Source: Pseudovibrio sp. Alg231-02 (GTDB lineage Bacteria > Pseudomonadota > Alphaproteobacteria > Rhizobiales > Stappiaceae). Taken from it: a DNA stretch of 64,000 bases. The position numbers were made by a program, and so were the translations under genes. How positions within the stretch are numbered: the first letter of the stretch is position 1; each line of letters begins with the position of its first letter. The stretch spans positions 496,001 to 560,000 of the forward strand of contig NZ_FREX01000003.1 of the NCBI RefSeq assembly GCF_900143565.1. The letters run 5' to 3'. This document shows, piece by piece, positions 54,703 through 63,216 of the stretch. Under the pieces are notes generated by a model, which made no database searches, had not been told where the DNA came from, and was given only the letters and a program-made list of their open reading frames with translations.

Positions 54703-56733
54703 ATGCGAGTAAATTGGAAGCGGGCTATTTCTTCTACGGGAAATAAAGTTTTCTCGTTAACTCGAAATGTAAGTATTCGGTTTCGGGCAATTGCTCTTGG
54801 TATTCTGACACTTATCGGATTTGGTGGTGTTGGCTTTGTTTATCTTTGGAGCCAACAGCAAACAGAGGCTGCCTTTCTGCAGTCGAAAGAATACACTGAA
54901 CTTGCTGAGTTGAGCCAGACAATTGCAATTACCGCAGGTGTGCTGCAATCGACTCAGAAAGATTATGAAAATGTGCCGAGTGACAGTCTGAAAAGTCGAT
55001 TCGACACGTTGGTTGGTGAAGCGCAGACTGAATTGCAGGAGTTAAATGCGCTCCCGGTTGCCATGGATTATTTTCTTGAGATCTCTGATGCACGGGACAC
55101 GATTGATGCAATCAGTGGTGCCTTTGAGATGTTGCATGGCTACCAGTCCACGCTTGGATATGATGCGGACCGTGGCTTGCAGAAAGAGCTGTCCGCCGCG
55201 CTTTCTCAGGCAGAATCCGCTGTTAAACAAAAGCACAGACGCAGCAAAGACCCCAATACGCTGAAGCTGATGCATACGTTTAGTGATCTGGCGCGTGCGC
55301 AACTGGACTATGCGCTTACGGGTAGCCAAAATTCTCTGGGTGCGTTTGAAGTTGCATTCTCACGTTATGAGCGCACCGTGCCGCGAGCACAAATTGACCC
55401 GGCTGTTGCTGAGAAGGTCAAAACCAACATGCTGGCCTACAAGAAGGCGTTCGAGGCTTACTCTAAGGCCTTTGATAAGCGGGCGACGAGTTCTGAGCTG
55501 TTGGCGAACCTGTTTGACCTTCTACCGCCACGGCTTGATGAGTTGAAAAACTCTGCGGTGCAGGGTGCGAATGATGCGCAGGCGCGCCTGACGGCGACCA
55601 CACAGCAGACAAACCTTTATCTGGGCATTGCAGTTGGTGGTATTGCACTAACGCTGTTCATTCTTGGCTCTCTCTTGATCTTCGGTATTTTGCGTAATCT
55701 GAATGCGTTGCGTAATGCTATGGCATTGCTGGCGAAGAATGATTTGTCAGCTGTGATCCCTCTCAATAAAGGCGGTAAAGAAATTTCCGCGATGGCGCAG
55801 ACACTTCAGGTGTTCCGCGATAATATTGAGGAACGCCGGATGCTGCAGGATCAGCAAGATCATGAAAATGCTGAGAAACAGGCCCGTGCCGAGCAAGTCG
55901 ACAATCTCATTGTTGGTTTTGAGCAGACCGTTGCTGAGGCTTTGAATAGTCTGCACAGCGCTGCAGATGGGCTTGGGGAAGCCTCTAATGATGTGGGATC
56001 TGCTGCAGACAACGTGTCGAAAGAAGCTGTGTCTGCAGGACGTGCTGTTGAGAGTGCTGCTGAGAATGTTTCCAGCGCATCTGCTGCGACAGAAGAGTTG
56101 GCCATGTCTATCAACGAGATTGCGGGACAGGCTGAGCAATCAACGAGCGTTGCAGACCGTGCGGTTGAAGGTTCAAAAGCGACTGCTGAGACCATGAATC
56201 TGTTGAGTGATGCAGCAAATCGTATTGGTGAAGCTGTTGGGCTTATTCGTGATATTGCGAACCAGACGAACCTGCTTGCTCTGAACGCGACCATTGAAGC
56301 AGCCCGTGCGGGTGAACATGGCAAAGGCTTTGCTGTGGTGGCGTCAGAAGTGAAGATGCTGGCAAATCAGACTTCTCAAGCAACTGAGGAAATTGCACAG
56401 CAGGTTGGTTCCATTCAAGAAGCCTCAGCAGAAGCGGTTGGCGCTATTGGCGATGTGAGTGATGTTATTCACGAAATGAGCCAGATTGCGGCGGCTGTTG
56501 CAGCATCTGTTGAGCAACAGAACGCAGCTATTCAATCCATTACTGAGAATGTGGCGAATGCGACGCAGAGCTCTCAGGAAGGGGCGAGTGCAATGCAGAT
56601 GGTTGAAAATGCATCCAGCAATGCACGTAGCACTGGTGGGACAGTGTCTGATCTTGCCGACGCGCTTTCTCGTCAGGCAGATCACATCAACAATACTGTT
56701 GGTGCATTCCTTGAAAAAGTGCGTGCTGCCTAA
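54703..56733 (+). CDS. Methyl-accepting chemotaxis protein
   Basis: 676 residues with the usual chemoreceptor layout: TM1 (about 27-49), a periplasmic helical sensor (50-300), TM2 (about 304-328), a HAMP domain, then a long signalling region whose tip is [25 protein letters not shown] (about residues 516-540). The C-terminus FLEKVRAA has no CheR/CheB-tethering pentapeptide. The sensor has no cache or other named domain that I recognise, so the ligand is unknown. Its stop codon is the first TAA of RIME-like copy B. Confidence 0.93.
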   Translation: MRVNWKRAISSTGNKVFSLTRNVSIRFRAIALGILTLIGFGGVGFVYLWSQQQTEAAFLQSKEYTELAELSQTIAITAGVLQSTQKDYENVPSDSLKSRFDTLVGEAQTELQELNALPVAMDYFLEISDARDTIDAISGAFEMLHGYQSTLGYDADRGLQKELSAALSQAESAVKQKHRRSKDPNTLKLMHTFSDLARAQLDYALTGSQNSLGAFEVAFSRYERTVPRAQIDPAVAEKVKTNMLAYKKAFEAYSKAFDKRATSSELLANLFDLLPPRLDELKNSAVQGANDAQARLTATTQQTNLYLGIAVGGIALTLFILGSLLIFGILRNLNALRNAMALLAKNDLSAVIPLNKGGKEISAMAQTLQVFRDNIEERRMLQDQQDHENAEKQARAEQVDNLIVGFEQTVAEALNSLHSAADGLGEASNDVGSAADNVSKEAVSAGRAVESAAENVSSASAATEELAMSINEIAGQAEQSTSVADRAVEGSKATAETMNLLSDAANRIGEAVGLIRDIANQTNLLALNATIEAARAGEHGKGFAVVASEVKMLANQTSQATEEIAQQVGSIQEASAEAVGAIGDVSDVIHEMSQIAAAVAASVEQQNAAIQSITENVANATQSSQEGASAMQMVENASSNARSTGGTVSDLADALSRQADHINNTVGAFLEKVRAA

Positions 56734-56825
56734 AGCAGTTTGCTTTCGTTTCGACAGCTTTAAACTGCTTTAGGGATTTGACTAGCGTATCTCTGAAAAC
56801 TGCACGGCACTTTTCAGAGATACGA
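56731..56825. repeat. RIME-like double palindrome, copy B
   Basis: TAAAGCAGTTT (56731-56741) with AAACTGCTTTA (56762-56772), then GCGTATCTCTGAAAA (56785-56799) with TTTTCAGAGATACG(A) (56811-56825). Same layout as copy A. Where copy A has a C-G pair, copy B has T-A in both palindromes, that is, two compensatory changes. As in copy A, the first TAA is the stop codon of the preceding gene. Confidence 0.8.
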
Positions 56826-56983
56826 CCTTAAGATCTTCACAAATTTTCATTTTAAATGTGGCGCTTGCTCTGGTTTTTATCAGGGCTAAGCGCCACATTG
56901 CTTTTGCGGTACGGGTTTGTTGAGCAAAGCAGACAATACGGATCTGCTGTGTTGTTTGACTGCGACTAATACGGGTTTTGAGA

Positions 56984-58183
56984 ATGATTAATAAGATTGT
57001 TGTGGTGGGTGCTGGACAAGCAGGTGTACAGGCCGCGCAAACTCTTCGACAAAAGGGATATGAAGGTGAGCTTGTGATGCTTGGAAACGAGCCTCAGCCG
57101 CCTTATCAACGCCCTCCGCTCTCCAAGAAGTTTCTGAGTGGAGATGTGGCGCCGGATGCGCTGTTTATTCGTCCAGAAGCGTTTTATGAAACCAACAATA
57201 TCGATCTGAAGGTCAATGCGCATGTTGATAGCATTGATCTTGAGAAGAAGAGTGTCAGGCTGGCAAGCGGTGAAGAGGTGAGTTGGGACAAGTTGCTGCT
57301 TGCAACCGGAACCCGCGCTCGCGATTTGCCATTGCCGGGTGCGGAGCTGGAAGGTGTTGTGACGCTTCGCTCCATTGGTGATGTTGAGCTCATCAAACAA
57401 CTCTTTGTGCCTGGCAAGAAACTCGTTGTTATCGGTGGCGGTTATATCGGTCTGGAAGTGACAGCTGTTGCAAAGAGCATGGGGCTGGATGTTGTTGTGC
57501 TGGAAGCGCAGGAGCGTCTGCTGAAACGTGTGGTTTCGCCTGACATCTCATCGTTCTTCCATGGTTTGCATTCTGGCAATGGAGCGGAACTCTTTTGCGG
57601 AACCGGTGTGACCAGCATTGAAGGGACTGATGGCAAAGTTTCTTCTGTGAAACTTGCTGATGGCAGTGAAATTCCCTGTGATCTGGTGCTTTCTGCAGTT
57701 GGTGCAGTACCGAATGCGGAGCTTGCAGAGGCCGCTGGTCTGGACGTGGATGATGGCATTTTGGTTGATGGAGCAGGGCAGACCTCTCACGAGGATGTTT
57801 ATGCTTGCGGTGATTGTGTTCGCTTCTTCTCAGAGCGCTATGGACGTAGCATTCGTCTGGAGAGCGTTCAAAATGCAATTGATCAGGCAAAAGCAGTCGC
57901 TGTTGCGTTGACTGATCCCGACCATGACCACAGTCACGACTATGATCCTCTGCCGTGGTTCTGGTCTGACCAACATCATATCAAGCTGCAGATTGCCGGA
58001 TTGTCTAATGGATATGATGAGGCAGTGCTTGTTGGGGATACAAGTTCCGACAGCTTCTATGTGGCGTATCTGGAAAAAGGCAAGCTGATTGCGGTTGATA
58101 GCATCAATCATCCGCGCTCGCACATGATGGCGCGCCGGGTGATTGGGCAGGAATGGAAAGACGGTCTGCTTCCACCAGCTTAA
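56984..58183 (+). CDS. FAD-dependent ferredoxin/rubredoxin reductase
   Basis: 399 residues. The FAD-binding motif GAGQAG (9-14), the NAD-binding GGGYIGLEV and the second FAD motif VYACGDC are all present. The N-terminal PQPPYQRPPLSKKF and the C-terminal ESVQNAIDQAK and LPWFWSDQH-like PLPWFWSDQHHIKLQIAG blocks are typical of class I ring-hydroxylating-dioxygenase and P450 ferredoxin reductases. It passes electrons from NADH to a small iron-sulfur partner. No partner or oxygenase gene is adjacent. The ATG at 56984 is taken as start. Confidence 0.88.
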   Translation: MINKIVVVGAGQAGVQAAQTLRQKGYEGELVMLGNEPQPPYQRPPLSKKFLSGDVAPDALFIRPEAFYETNNIDLKVNAHVDSIDLEKKSVRLASGEEVSWDKLLLATGTRARDLPLPGAELEGVVTLRSIGDVELIKQLFVPGKKLVVIGGGYIGLEVTAVAKSMGLDVVVLEAQERLLKRVVSPDISSFFHGLHSGNGAELFCGTGVTSIEGTDGKVSSVKLADGSEIPCDLVLSAVGAVPNAELAEAAGLDVDDGILVDGAGQTSHEDVYACGDCVRFFSERYGRSIRLESVQNAIDQAKAVAVALTDPDHDHSHDYDPLPWFWSDQHHIKLQIAGLSNGYDEAVLVGDTSSDSFYVAYLEKGKLIAVDSINHPRSHMMARRVIGQEWKDGLLPPA

Positions 58184-58199
58184 GTCGACGATCTTAAAG

Positions 58200-58231
58200 G
58201 CGTGCCAGAGAGAGCTCCGGCACGCTTTTTT
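58200..58231 (+). terminator. Terminator of the ferredoxin reductase gene
   Basis: GCGTGCC (58200-58206) pairs with GGCACGC (58219-58225), extended inwards by GAG/CTC after a mismatch, and six T residues follow. Confidence 0.9.
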
Positions 58232-58265
58232 AGTCAAACCTCAGCACAAAGGCTGGATTTTGGTT

Positions 58266-59048
58266 TTAGCGGGTGTTTTCCAGAATAAGTCGGATCACTT
58301 CCTGCGGGATCTCCATGTGAACCATATGGCCGACACGATCGAAAACGTGGCAGGCGATTGGTCCTGGCAGTTTATGGCATTGACGGGTTGGCAGGATCTT
58401 GTCCTGTGTGCCCCAGACCACCTTGATTGGCATTGGCAGCTCGCCGAGTTTACTAGTTGGCAGCACGCCCTGACTTTCGCCTTCCAGAATAAGTCCTGAT
58501 ACAGCTTTGAGTGCTTCAGCAGCGCCAGGAGTGGAACGCTGTGTGGCAACATACTCTGCCAGTTTTCTTGGAAGTTCGAATTCAAGACCGACAAACTGTT
58601 CCAGCAGGACCTGTTGTTCTGCTTCGGTTTGGCCAACTGCGTAACGGCGCAGAAGCTTTGCGTTGATCTCTGGACCGAACCCGCCCGGAGCAAGCAAAGT
58701 GAGGCTTGCGATACGTTCTGGACTGCGCATGGCGATCAGTGTTGCAATCGCACCGCCCATGCTGTGACCGACTAGGTGGACGCGATCAAGTTTCAACGCA
58801 TCGAGAGATTTCACAACGGCTTTTGCTGAGCCCACAGCGTTGCATGGCTCAAAATCGGCCAGTGCACGTCCGTGCGCAGGAAGGTCAAACGCGATTGTGC
58901 GACGTTTGTTTTCTAGCTGAACTTGAATATTGCGCCATGTGCTGGCGTCGCCGCCAAAGCCATGGATGAAAATAATTGGTTCTGCGCTTTCAGGGCCAAA
59001 GGCGGTGAAAGGCAGGCAGGTTACATCTTGGATACTATCGATATTCAT
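58266..59048 (-). CDS. Alpha/beta-fold hydrolase
   Basis: 260 residues from ATG 59048, with GGGAGG six bases before it. It has the canonical alpha/beta hydrolase parts: oxyanion loop HGFGGDAS, nucleophile elbow GHSMGG (Ser96), an acid in GTQDKILP and the catalytic His in GHMVHME. The closest general type is the acetoin-dehydrogenase E2-linked or epoxide hydrolase-like group, but the substrate is not indicated. Confidence 0.87.
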   Translation of the reverse strand: MNIDSIQDVTCLPFTAFGPESAEPIIFIHGFGGDASTWRNIQVQLENKRRTIAFDLPAHGRALADFEPCNAVGSAKAVVKSLDALKLDRVHLVGHSMGGAIATLIAMRSPERIASLTLLAPGGFGPEINAKLLRRYAVGQTEAEQQVLLEQFVGLEFELPRKLAEYVATQRSTPGAAEALKAVSGLILEGESQGVLPTSKLGELPMPIKVVWGTQDKILPTRQCHKLPGPIACHVFDRVGHMVHMEIPQEVIRLILENTR

Positions 59049-59397
59049 ATAGGGCCTCCCATTGGGCGTATTATATGCCCCTTTCATTCAGAGGTTTACC
59101 TGTGACTTAGGCTAAGGCAGGATTTTTTTATCAGCAGACGAACCGATAGAATTGAGCGAAAATTTTGCTTGGCATGAGGAAAATTGAAAAAAGTGAAACA
59201 AATGACCCGCGGAAGTGAGGTTTTGCTTGGATATCGATTATCAGATGTTGATAATCAGTCTCAATTTGAAACATATGGAAACTCAGAGGTCCGAGAATTT
59301 TTTTTGGTAGAGTTTGTTCTTTCTCGGCGCTGATTTATTTTTAAAATTCGACAGGTCCCGCAGGGTCAGGGGCTATCGCCAATTTCAGGGGGTGACG
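59049..59397. other. AT-rich intergenic region with an operator-like palindrome
   Basis: 349 bases, no gene. GATTATCA (59236-59243) and TGATAATC (59249-59256) form a perfect eight-base palindrome with a five-base spacer, 140 bases before the L,D-transpeptidase ATG. It resembles a regulator site, loosely like Fur-type operators. Promoter elements for both divergent genes must also lie here. Confidence 0.45.
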
Positions 59398-60009
59398 ATG
59401 CGAGGACATCTTCGCAAGGGAATATTTGCTGTCATTTGTACGTTGGTTAGCTTTGTGTTTGTAGCACCGGCAAGCGCGGGCAAGCTGTGGAATCCAGACA
59501 CACGCCAATGGGACATCTTCCCAGATTCTCCTGCTATGGCATCCAACTCAGCACGCCGTAAGTTCAAGCGTAAGCTGATCACGTACCGCACTAATGAGAA
59601 GCCAGGTACCATCATCATTGATACCGAAGAACGCTATCTCTACCACGTGCAAGAAAGCGGTAAGGCGATGCGTTATGGCATCGGTGTTGGTCGTGAAGGT
59701 TTTGAGTGGAATGGTACCGAGCGTATCACCCGCAAAGCAAAATGGCCGGGTTGGACACCGCCGGAAGAAATGCGCCGTCGTGAAGCGAAAAAAGGCCGTA
59801 CTCTTCCACGTTACATGAAGGGCGGTCCAGACAACCCATTGGGCGCGCGTGCGCTGTATTTGGGTGCTACCATCTACCGTATCCACGGTACCACTGAGGA
59901 CTGGAGCATCGGTCGTGCTGTTTCATCCGGATGTATCCGCATGTTCAACGAAGATGTTTCCTATCTTTATGACCATGTCGATATCGGTGCCAAGGTTGTC
60001 GTGAACTAA
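59398..60009 (+). CDS. L,D-transpeptidase (YkuD domain)
   Basis: 203 residues from ATG 59398, where AGGGGGTGA is just before it. The signal peptide ends near PASA (about residue 27). The YkuD domain fills the rest: IIDTEERYLYHVQESGKAM, then the IHGTTEDW motif (His163) and catalytic VSSGCIRM (Cys179). It has the size and sequence of the alphaproteobacterial ErfK/YbiS-like enzymes that form 3-3 cross-links. A frame open to 59314 lacks a ribosome site. Confidence 0.9.
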   Translation: MRGHLRKGIFAVICTLVSFVFVAPASAGKLWNPDTRQWDIFPDSPAMASNSARRKFKRKLITYRTNEKPGTIIIDTEERYLYHVQESGKAMRYGIGVGREGFEWNGTERITRKAKWPGWTPPEEMRRREAKKGRTLPRYMKGGPDNPLGARALYLGATIYRIHGTTEDWSIGRAVSSGCIRMFNEDVSYLYDHVDIGAKVVVN

Positions 60010-60035
60010 GTCACGAATGACAGGCTAAGAGAATT

Positions 60036-60061
60036 AAACCCGGGGTGACCCGGGTTTTTTA
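60036..60061 (+). terminator. Terminator of the L,D-transpeptidase gene
   Basis: AAACCCGGG (60036-60044) pairs perfectly with CCCGGGTTT (60049-60057), with a four-base loop and a T run. Confidence 0.93.
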
Positions 60062-60080
60062 TTGAGCGGACAGATACGGT

Positions 60081-60842
60081 TTAGCGGTAGCCATCTGAGA
60101 CTGGCCTGCAGCACCCTTTGAGGGTCACTGGTTTTTGCCCTGGCTGTGTGATGGTGGCGACGGCCTCTCCCCAAACGAAAGAGTCCAATGGGGTGAAAGT
60201 GCATTGCTTCTCGGAGATAGTCATTTTTAGATCGATGCTTTCATTCCCCGCCTGAAGTAATGTGGCGTTCTTGTCTGTCTCAGCCTTTACTGACTGAAAC
60301 GGGACGCGATGGAGCAGTCCGGTGATGTTCGAGTAAGTTACGACGCTGGAGTTCCACTCAATGCTCCAAGACGGCTCAGTTCCTCCGCAGACACCCAGAA
60401 CCGGAAGATCTGTTCCGGCGAATGGGACGGGTATAGCGGCTTTCAGCTTTTGGGCTTCAACCCAACCTTCTATCTCTCCGAGGCTGACATGTTGCCAGTG
60501 CAGATCGTCAACCTGCTTTTGCTCACCGTCGGAGTTGAGGATTGTATCTCCAGGCAGTTGAACAATAACAGCTGCATCGTCTGATGGTGCATCGTAGATG
60601 GAGAGTAGAACGCCGAGGCTTTGGTCTACCTGACTGTAGTAGCCGGGGGGCACTTTGAGTGCCTGGGGAGTGGCTGGTTGCTCAGAGGCCGTGCCTGAGA
60701 CTGGTGCCTTATCCTTTTGCGAAGAAGGTGGGGTTTCTAATTGTGCCGTGGCTGGCCGTGAGAGCATTCCCATTGAAATGCTGCTCACTAACATCAATGT
60801 TAGAAACTTATGAAATGCATTCCCAGAGAAATCTGAGGTCAT
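60081..60842 (-). CDS. Exported SH3-like / COG3650-type protein
   Basis: 253 residues from ATG 60842 (AGGAG six bases before). A signal peptide ends near ATA (about residue 34), then a proline- and serine-rich linker. Next is a bacterial SH3-like domain (SQVDQSLGVLLSIYDAPSDDA, EIEGWVEAQKL), and a C-terminal domain with CGGTEPSWSIEW and VTLKGCCR that resembles COG3650. The Cys residues may pair in the periplasm. Function unknown. Confidence 0.7.
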   Translation of the reverse strand: MTSDFSGNAFHKFLTLMLVSSISMGMLSRPATAQLETPPSSQKDKAPVSGTASEQPATPQALKVPPGYYSQVDQSLGVLLSIYDAPSDDAAVIVQLPGDTILNSDGEQKQVDDLHWQHVSLGEIEGWVEAQKLKAAIPVPFAGTDLPVLGVCGGTEPSWSIEWNSSVVTYSNITGLLHRVPFQSVKAETDKNATLLQAGNESIDLKMTISEKQCTFTPLDSFVWGEAVATITQPGQKPVTLKGCCRPVSDGYR

Positions 60843-61021
60843 CTTTTGCTCCTGAGACGCGGATGCTAACATCTCCGCTGCCGCTCGTTTTGTTTTCTCA
60901 GGATAGTAGCGGAGTATCGCCTAGGAATTCTTAAGTTGTAAGGTGCTGTTGTTTCTCGCCTTTTGGTTTAATGATGCTTGCAATTCTTTGTCGAGCCCGA
61001 GATGGAAGTTTGAAACAGCAC

Positions 61022-61627
61022 CTAGATCACAGGTTGCCTGATGACCGTTTTTCTCTTTTCCGGTGCTGTTCGGGTTGGGTCATTAAGGTAGATTTCGTGA
61101 TGATGTCCGTTAGGTTTCAGAGAATGTTCCGGGAGAAACTCCTGATGAAGTTTTGCGCAAACATTGCGAAGATCCTCATAAGGACCCTTGTGAAGGATCT
61201 GGACTGAACGGCCTTCTGTCAGAATACCTCTTTGCAATGATGCTGGTTTTTCTCCGAGACGCTCTATTGCAGTTTCCACGCCTTGAGCGAAGAGGGTGTC
61301 ATCGGTCCAGTGAGGCAGGACAATCATCAAACGCCACTTCAACTTATCTTTGTTGCCGGCGACGAGATCGATCATATCGTCGGCCCACCACAGACACTCC
61401 AAAGGTGGTTCCACAAAGCGCTTGCCAAGTCGTTTCTTTGTGTCGAGCTTGATGGGGTAGATCACGGTGAAAAGCCATTTGATCGCCTGGGCGAATGCTT
61501 CTCCTTCCGGATTGCCATGTCCATCAATCATAGCGAATTGCATGTCGGGAACATCGACAAATGTAAAACGGTCGCTTGGTGGTCGATATAACTCATAGAG
61601 TCTGTCTCTGAAATCGGTTGTCGTCAT
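61022..61627 (-). CDS. GyrI-like small-molecule-binding protein
   Basis: 201 residues. The GyrI-like fold is visible in FTFVDVPDMQFAMIDGHGNP, the central GKRFVEPPLECLWW region and the SVQILHKGPYEDL segment that matches the GyrI/SBP motif. These stand-alone domains bind hydrophobic ligands such as drugs. It is the second gene of an operon, 10 bases after a PadR regulator, so it could sense or buffer the same ligand. Confidence 0.83.
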   Translation of the reverse strand: MTTTDFRDRLYELYRPPSDRFTFVDVPDMQFAMIDGHGNPEGEAFAQAIKWLFTVIYPIKLDTKKRLGKRFVEPPLECLWWADDMIDLVAGNKDKLKWRLMIVLPHWTDDTLFAQGVETAIERLGEKPASLQRGILTEGRSVQILHKGPYEDLRNVCAKLHQEFLPEHSLKPNGHHHEIYLNDPTRTAPEKRKTVIRQPVI

Positions 61628-61637
61628 AGCTATGTCC

Positions 61638-62180
61638 TCATGTGTTCCATGGTTTGCAGGTCATGTAGTCCAGAGTTTTCTGAAGCCAGTCGGCCTCTGA
61701 TTTGAGCTGAGCGATGGAGTAGTCAAAGAGGGCTTCGACGTGATCAGGCAAAGGTTGTTGGTCTAATTGGATGTTTCCAATTCGGGAGATTTCTTTTTGT
61801 ATTGCTTCGGCACGCTCGCTTAAAGCGTTAAGGGCTTGGTCTCGTTGCAGCGTCGGCCAATGGATCATGCCCAAGAGGAGGGATGAGTATGTTGGACGAA
61901 CTGTTGTGATAGCTGAGAGGGTTTGTGCGATGAGAGCTTGGTGGCCTGCCTCTGTCATGAGGAAGCTCTTCTTAGCTTTGGCACCAGTGGGCTTCTCTGA
62001 GGTGACGAGGCCTTTCTTTTCCAACTTGCCCAGCACGAAGTAGATGGAAGAGAACCCGATTTGCGTCCACTCGCGCATGCCTCGCTGCTCTATGACCTGC
62101 TCCAGCTCATAGCCATGGCGGGGCATCTCGGAGACAAGGCCGAGGACGAGCAGTTCGCTGTCAGTGAGGCTTTCAGACAT
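61638..62180 (-). CDS. PadR family transcriptional regulator
   Basis: 180 residues. The N-terminal winged helix (LTDSELLVLGLVSEMPRHGYEL and SSIYFVLGKLEKKGLV) is PadR-type, and the C-terminal dimerisation helices follow (about 85-180). Two 18-base palindromes directly upstream of its ATG suggest autoregulation. With the GyrI-like gene it forms a likely ligand-responsive unit. Confidence 0.9.
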   Translation of the reverse strand: MSESLTDSELLVLGLVSEMPRHGYELEQVIEQRGMREWTQIGFSSIYFVLGKLEKKGLVTSEKPTGAKAKKSFLMTEAGHQALIAQTLSAITTVRPTYSSLLLGMIHWPTLQRDQALNALSERAEAIQKEISRIGNIQLDQQPLPDHVEALFDYSIAQLKSEADWLQKTLDYMTCKPWNT

Positions 62181-62182
62181 AT

Positions 62183-62200
62183 TATTCTAGCCTTAGAATA
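62183..62200. promoter_or_regulatory. PadR operator candidate, proximal copy
   Basis: TATTCTAG-CC-TTAGAATA (one mismatched pair). It starts three bases upstream of the padR start codon, so a bound repressor would cover the ribosome-binding region. Confidence 0.7.
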
Positions 62201-62206
62201 AAATTA

Positions 62207-62224
62207 TATTCTAGTACTAGAATA
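62207..62224. promoter_or_regulatory. PadR operator candidate, distal copy
   Basis: TATTCTAG-TA-CTAGAATA, perfect 18-base palindrome. It is exactly 24 bases from the proximal copy, start to start. Confidence 0.75.
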
Positions 62225-62278
62225 GGTAGTGTTGAGTCGTCAACGTCTGGCTTTTCAGAGGATGATGCGTGGGGAGGG

Positions 62279-63046
62279 TTATTGTTTGCGGGTGATCATG
62301 ACGAGCATGTTGTCGCGTAGGCTGACATGCTGGCGATAGAGCAGGAGGCAGCGGCAGCTGAATTCACTTTCCCGCTTTTGGAAATACTCGGCATAGCGAT
62401 GAATGTCGTGCCGGTTCACATCCTCGATCATGTAAACGCCATTGCTTGCGAGCAGGTCTACAATGTTCTCGAAGAAGACAATCCCCGCTTCGTAATGGTG
62501 GAGGCCATCATCGATGATCAGGTCGTAGGGCTCTGGCTTTGCGGTGGTTTTGAAGCCTGAGATGCTTTCCGGGCTGGTCTGATCCACCTGATATGTCTGA
62601 ATGCGAGAATCAGAGAATAAGCATTTTTCGTCAATGTCGAGGCCGGTTATCTCAGCATTTGGGAAATAGTCTCTCCAGACGCGAAGGGAAGCGCCGGGTT
62701 TGCCTTCTTTGCCCATGTTTGAAAGGCAGCTGGTGTCATTCGTACCGATGCCGCATTCGAGCACGTTTGTGATCTTGTCGCGGCAATGATCGAAAATCAT
62801 GCTGTAGAAATCGGTGTAGGTGTGAGGCTCCCAGTTGAACTGGGTGGTCTCCGGGCAGTTGGTGCCTTTGTCACTGCCGTACACGTCGCAGAGTTGAGCC
62901 AGATAACTGTTTCTTGCTGGTGCGTAGAACGCTTCGATACGCTGTCCGAGATGCTCTTCGACGGATGCTCGTGTTCTTTCCAGTTTGGTTTTTGGGGTGA
63001 GCTGTCGAAGGACCTTGTTAAAATCGAGCGTGCTTGAAGTGTTCAT
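62279..63046 (-). CDS. Class I SAM-dependent methyltransferase
   Basis: 255 residues. The SAM-binding motif is NVLECGIGTNDTSCLS, with an acidic motif II at ITGLDIDEKCLF and DLIIDDGLHHYEAG. The N-terminal part includes YGSDKGTNCPE, as found in sugar O-methyltransferases such as macrolide or natural-product types. Substrate not indicated; it is not linked to the secA or PadR genes by function that I can see. Confidence 0.75.
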   Translation of the reverse strand: MNTSSTLDFNKVLRQLTPKTKLERTRASVEEHLGQRIEAFYAPARNSYLAQLCDVYGSDKGTNCPETTQFNWEPHTYTDFYSMIFDHCRDKITNVLECGIGTNDTSCLSNMGKEGKPGASLRVWRDYFPNAEITGLDIDEKCLFSDSRIQTYQVDQTSPESISGFKTTAKPEPYDLIIDDGLHHYEAGIVFFENIVDLLASNGVYMIEDVNRHDIHRYAEYFQKRESEFSCRCLLLYRQHVSLRDNMLVMITRKQ

Positions 63047-63164
63047 GTTTGCCGCTTCTTACAAATTAGAGCTGAAAGAAGCGTAGATTAACATTCTCAG
63101 GTTCTGGGAATACTCCCGCCTTTCTGGTGCAGATTTCCTTGGTGTGAAGCAGGAGGTCGTCTGT

Positions 63165-63203
63165 AATAAAAAAGGGCCGCCGAAGCAGCCCTTTCTTGAA
63201 CTT
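63165..63203 (-). terminator. Terminator of secA
   Basis: On the minus strand AAAGGGC (63194-63188) pairs with GCCCTTT (63177-63171) around a GC-rich TTCG-type loop, then six T residues. It lies about 25 bases past the secA stop. Confidence 0.88.
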
Positions 63204-63216
63204 GATTAATGTCGGA

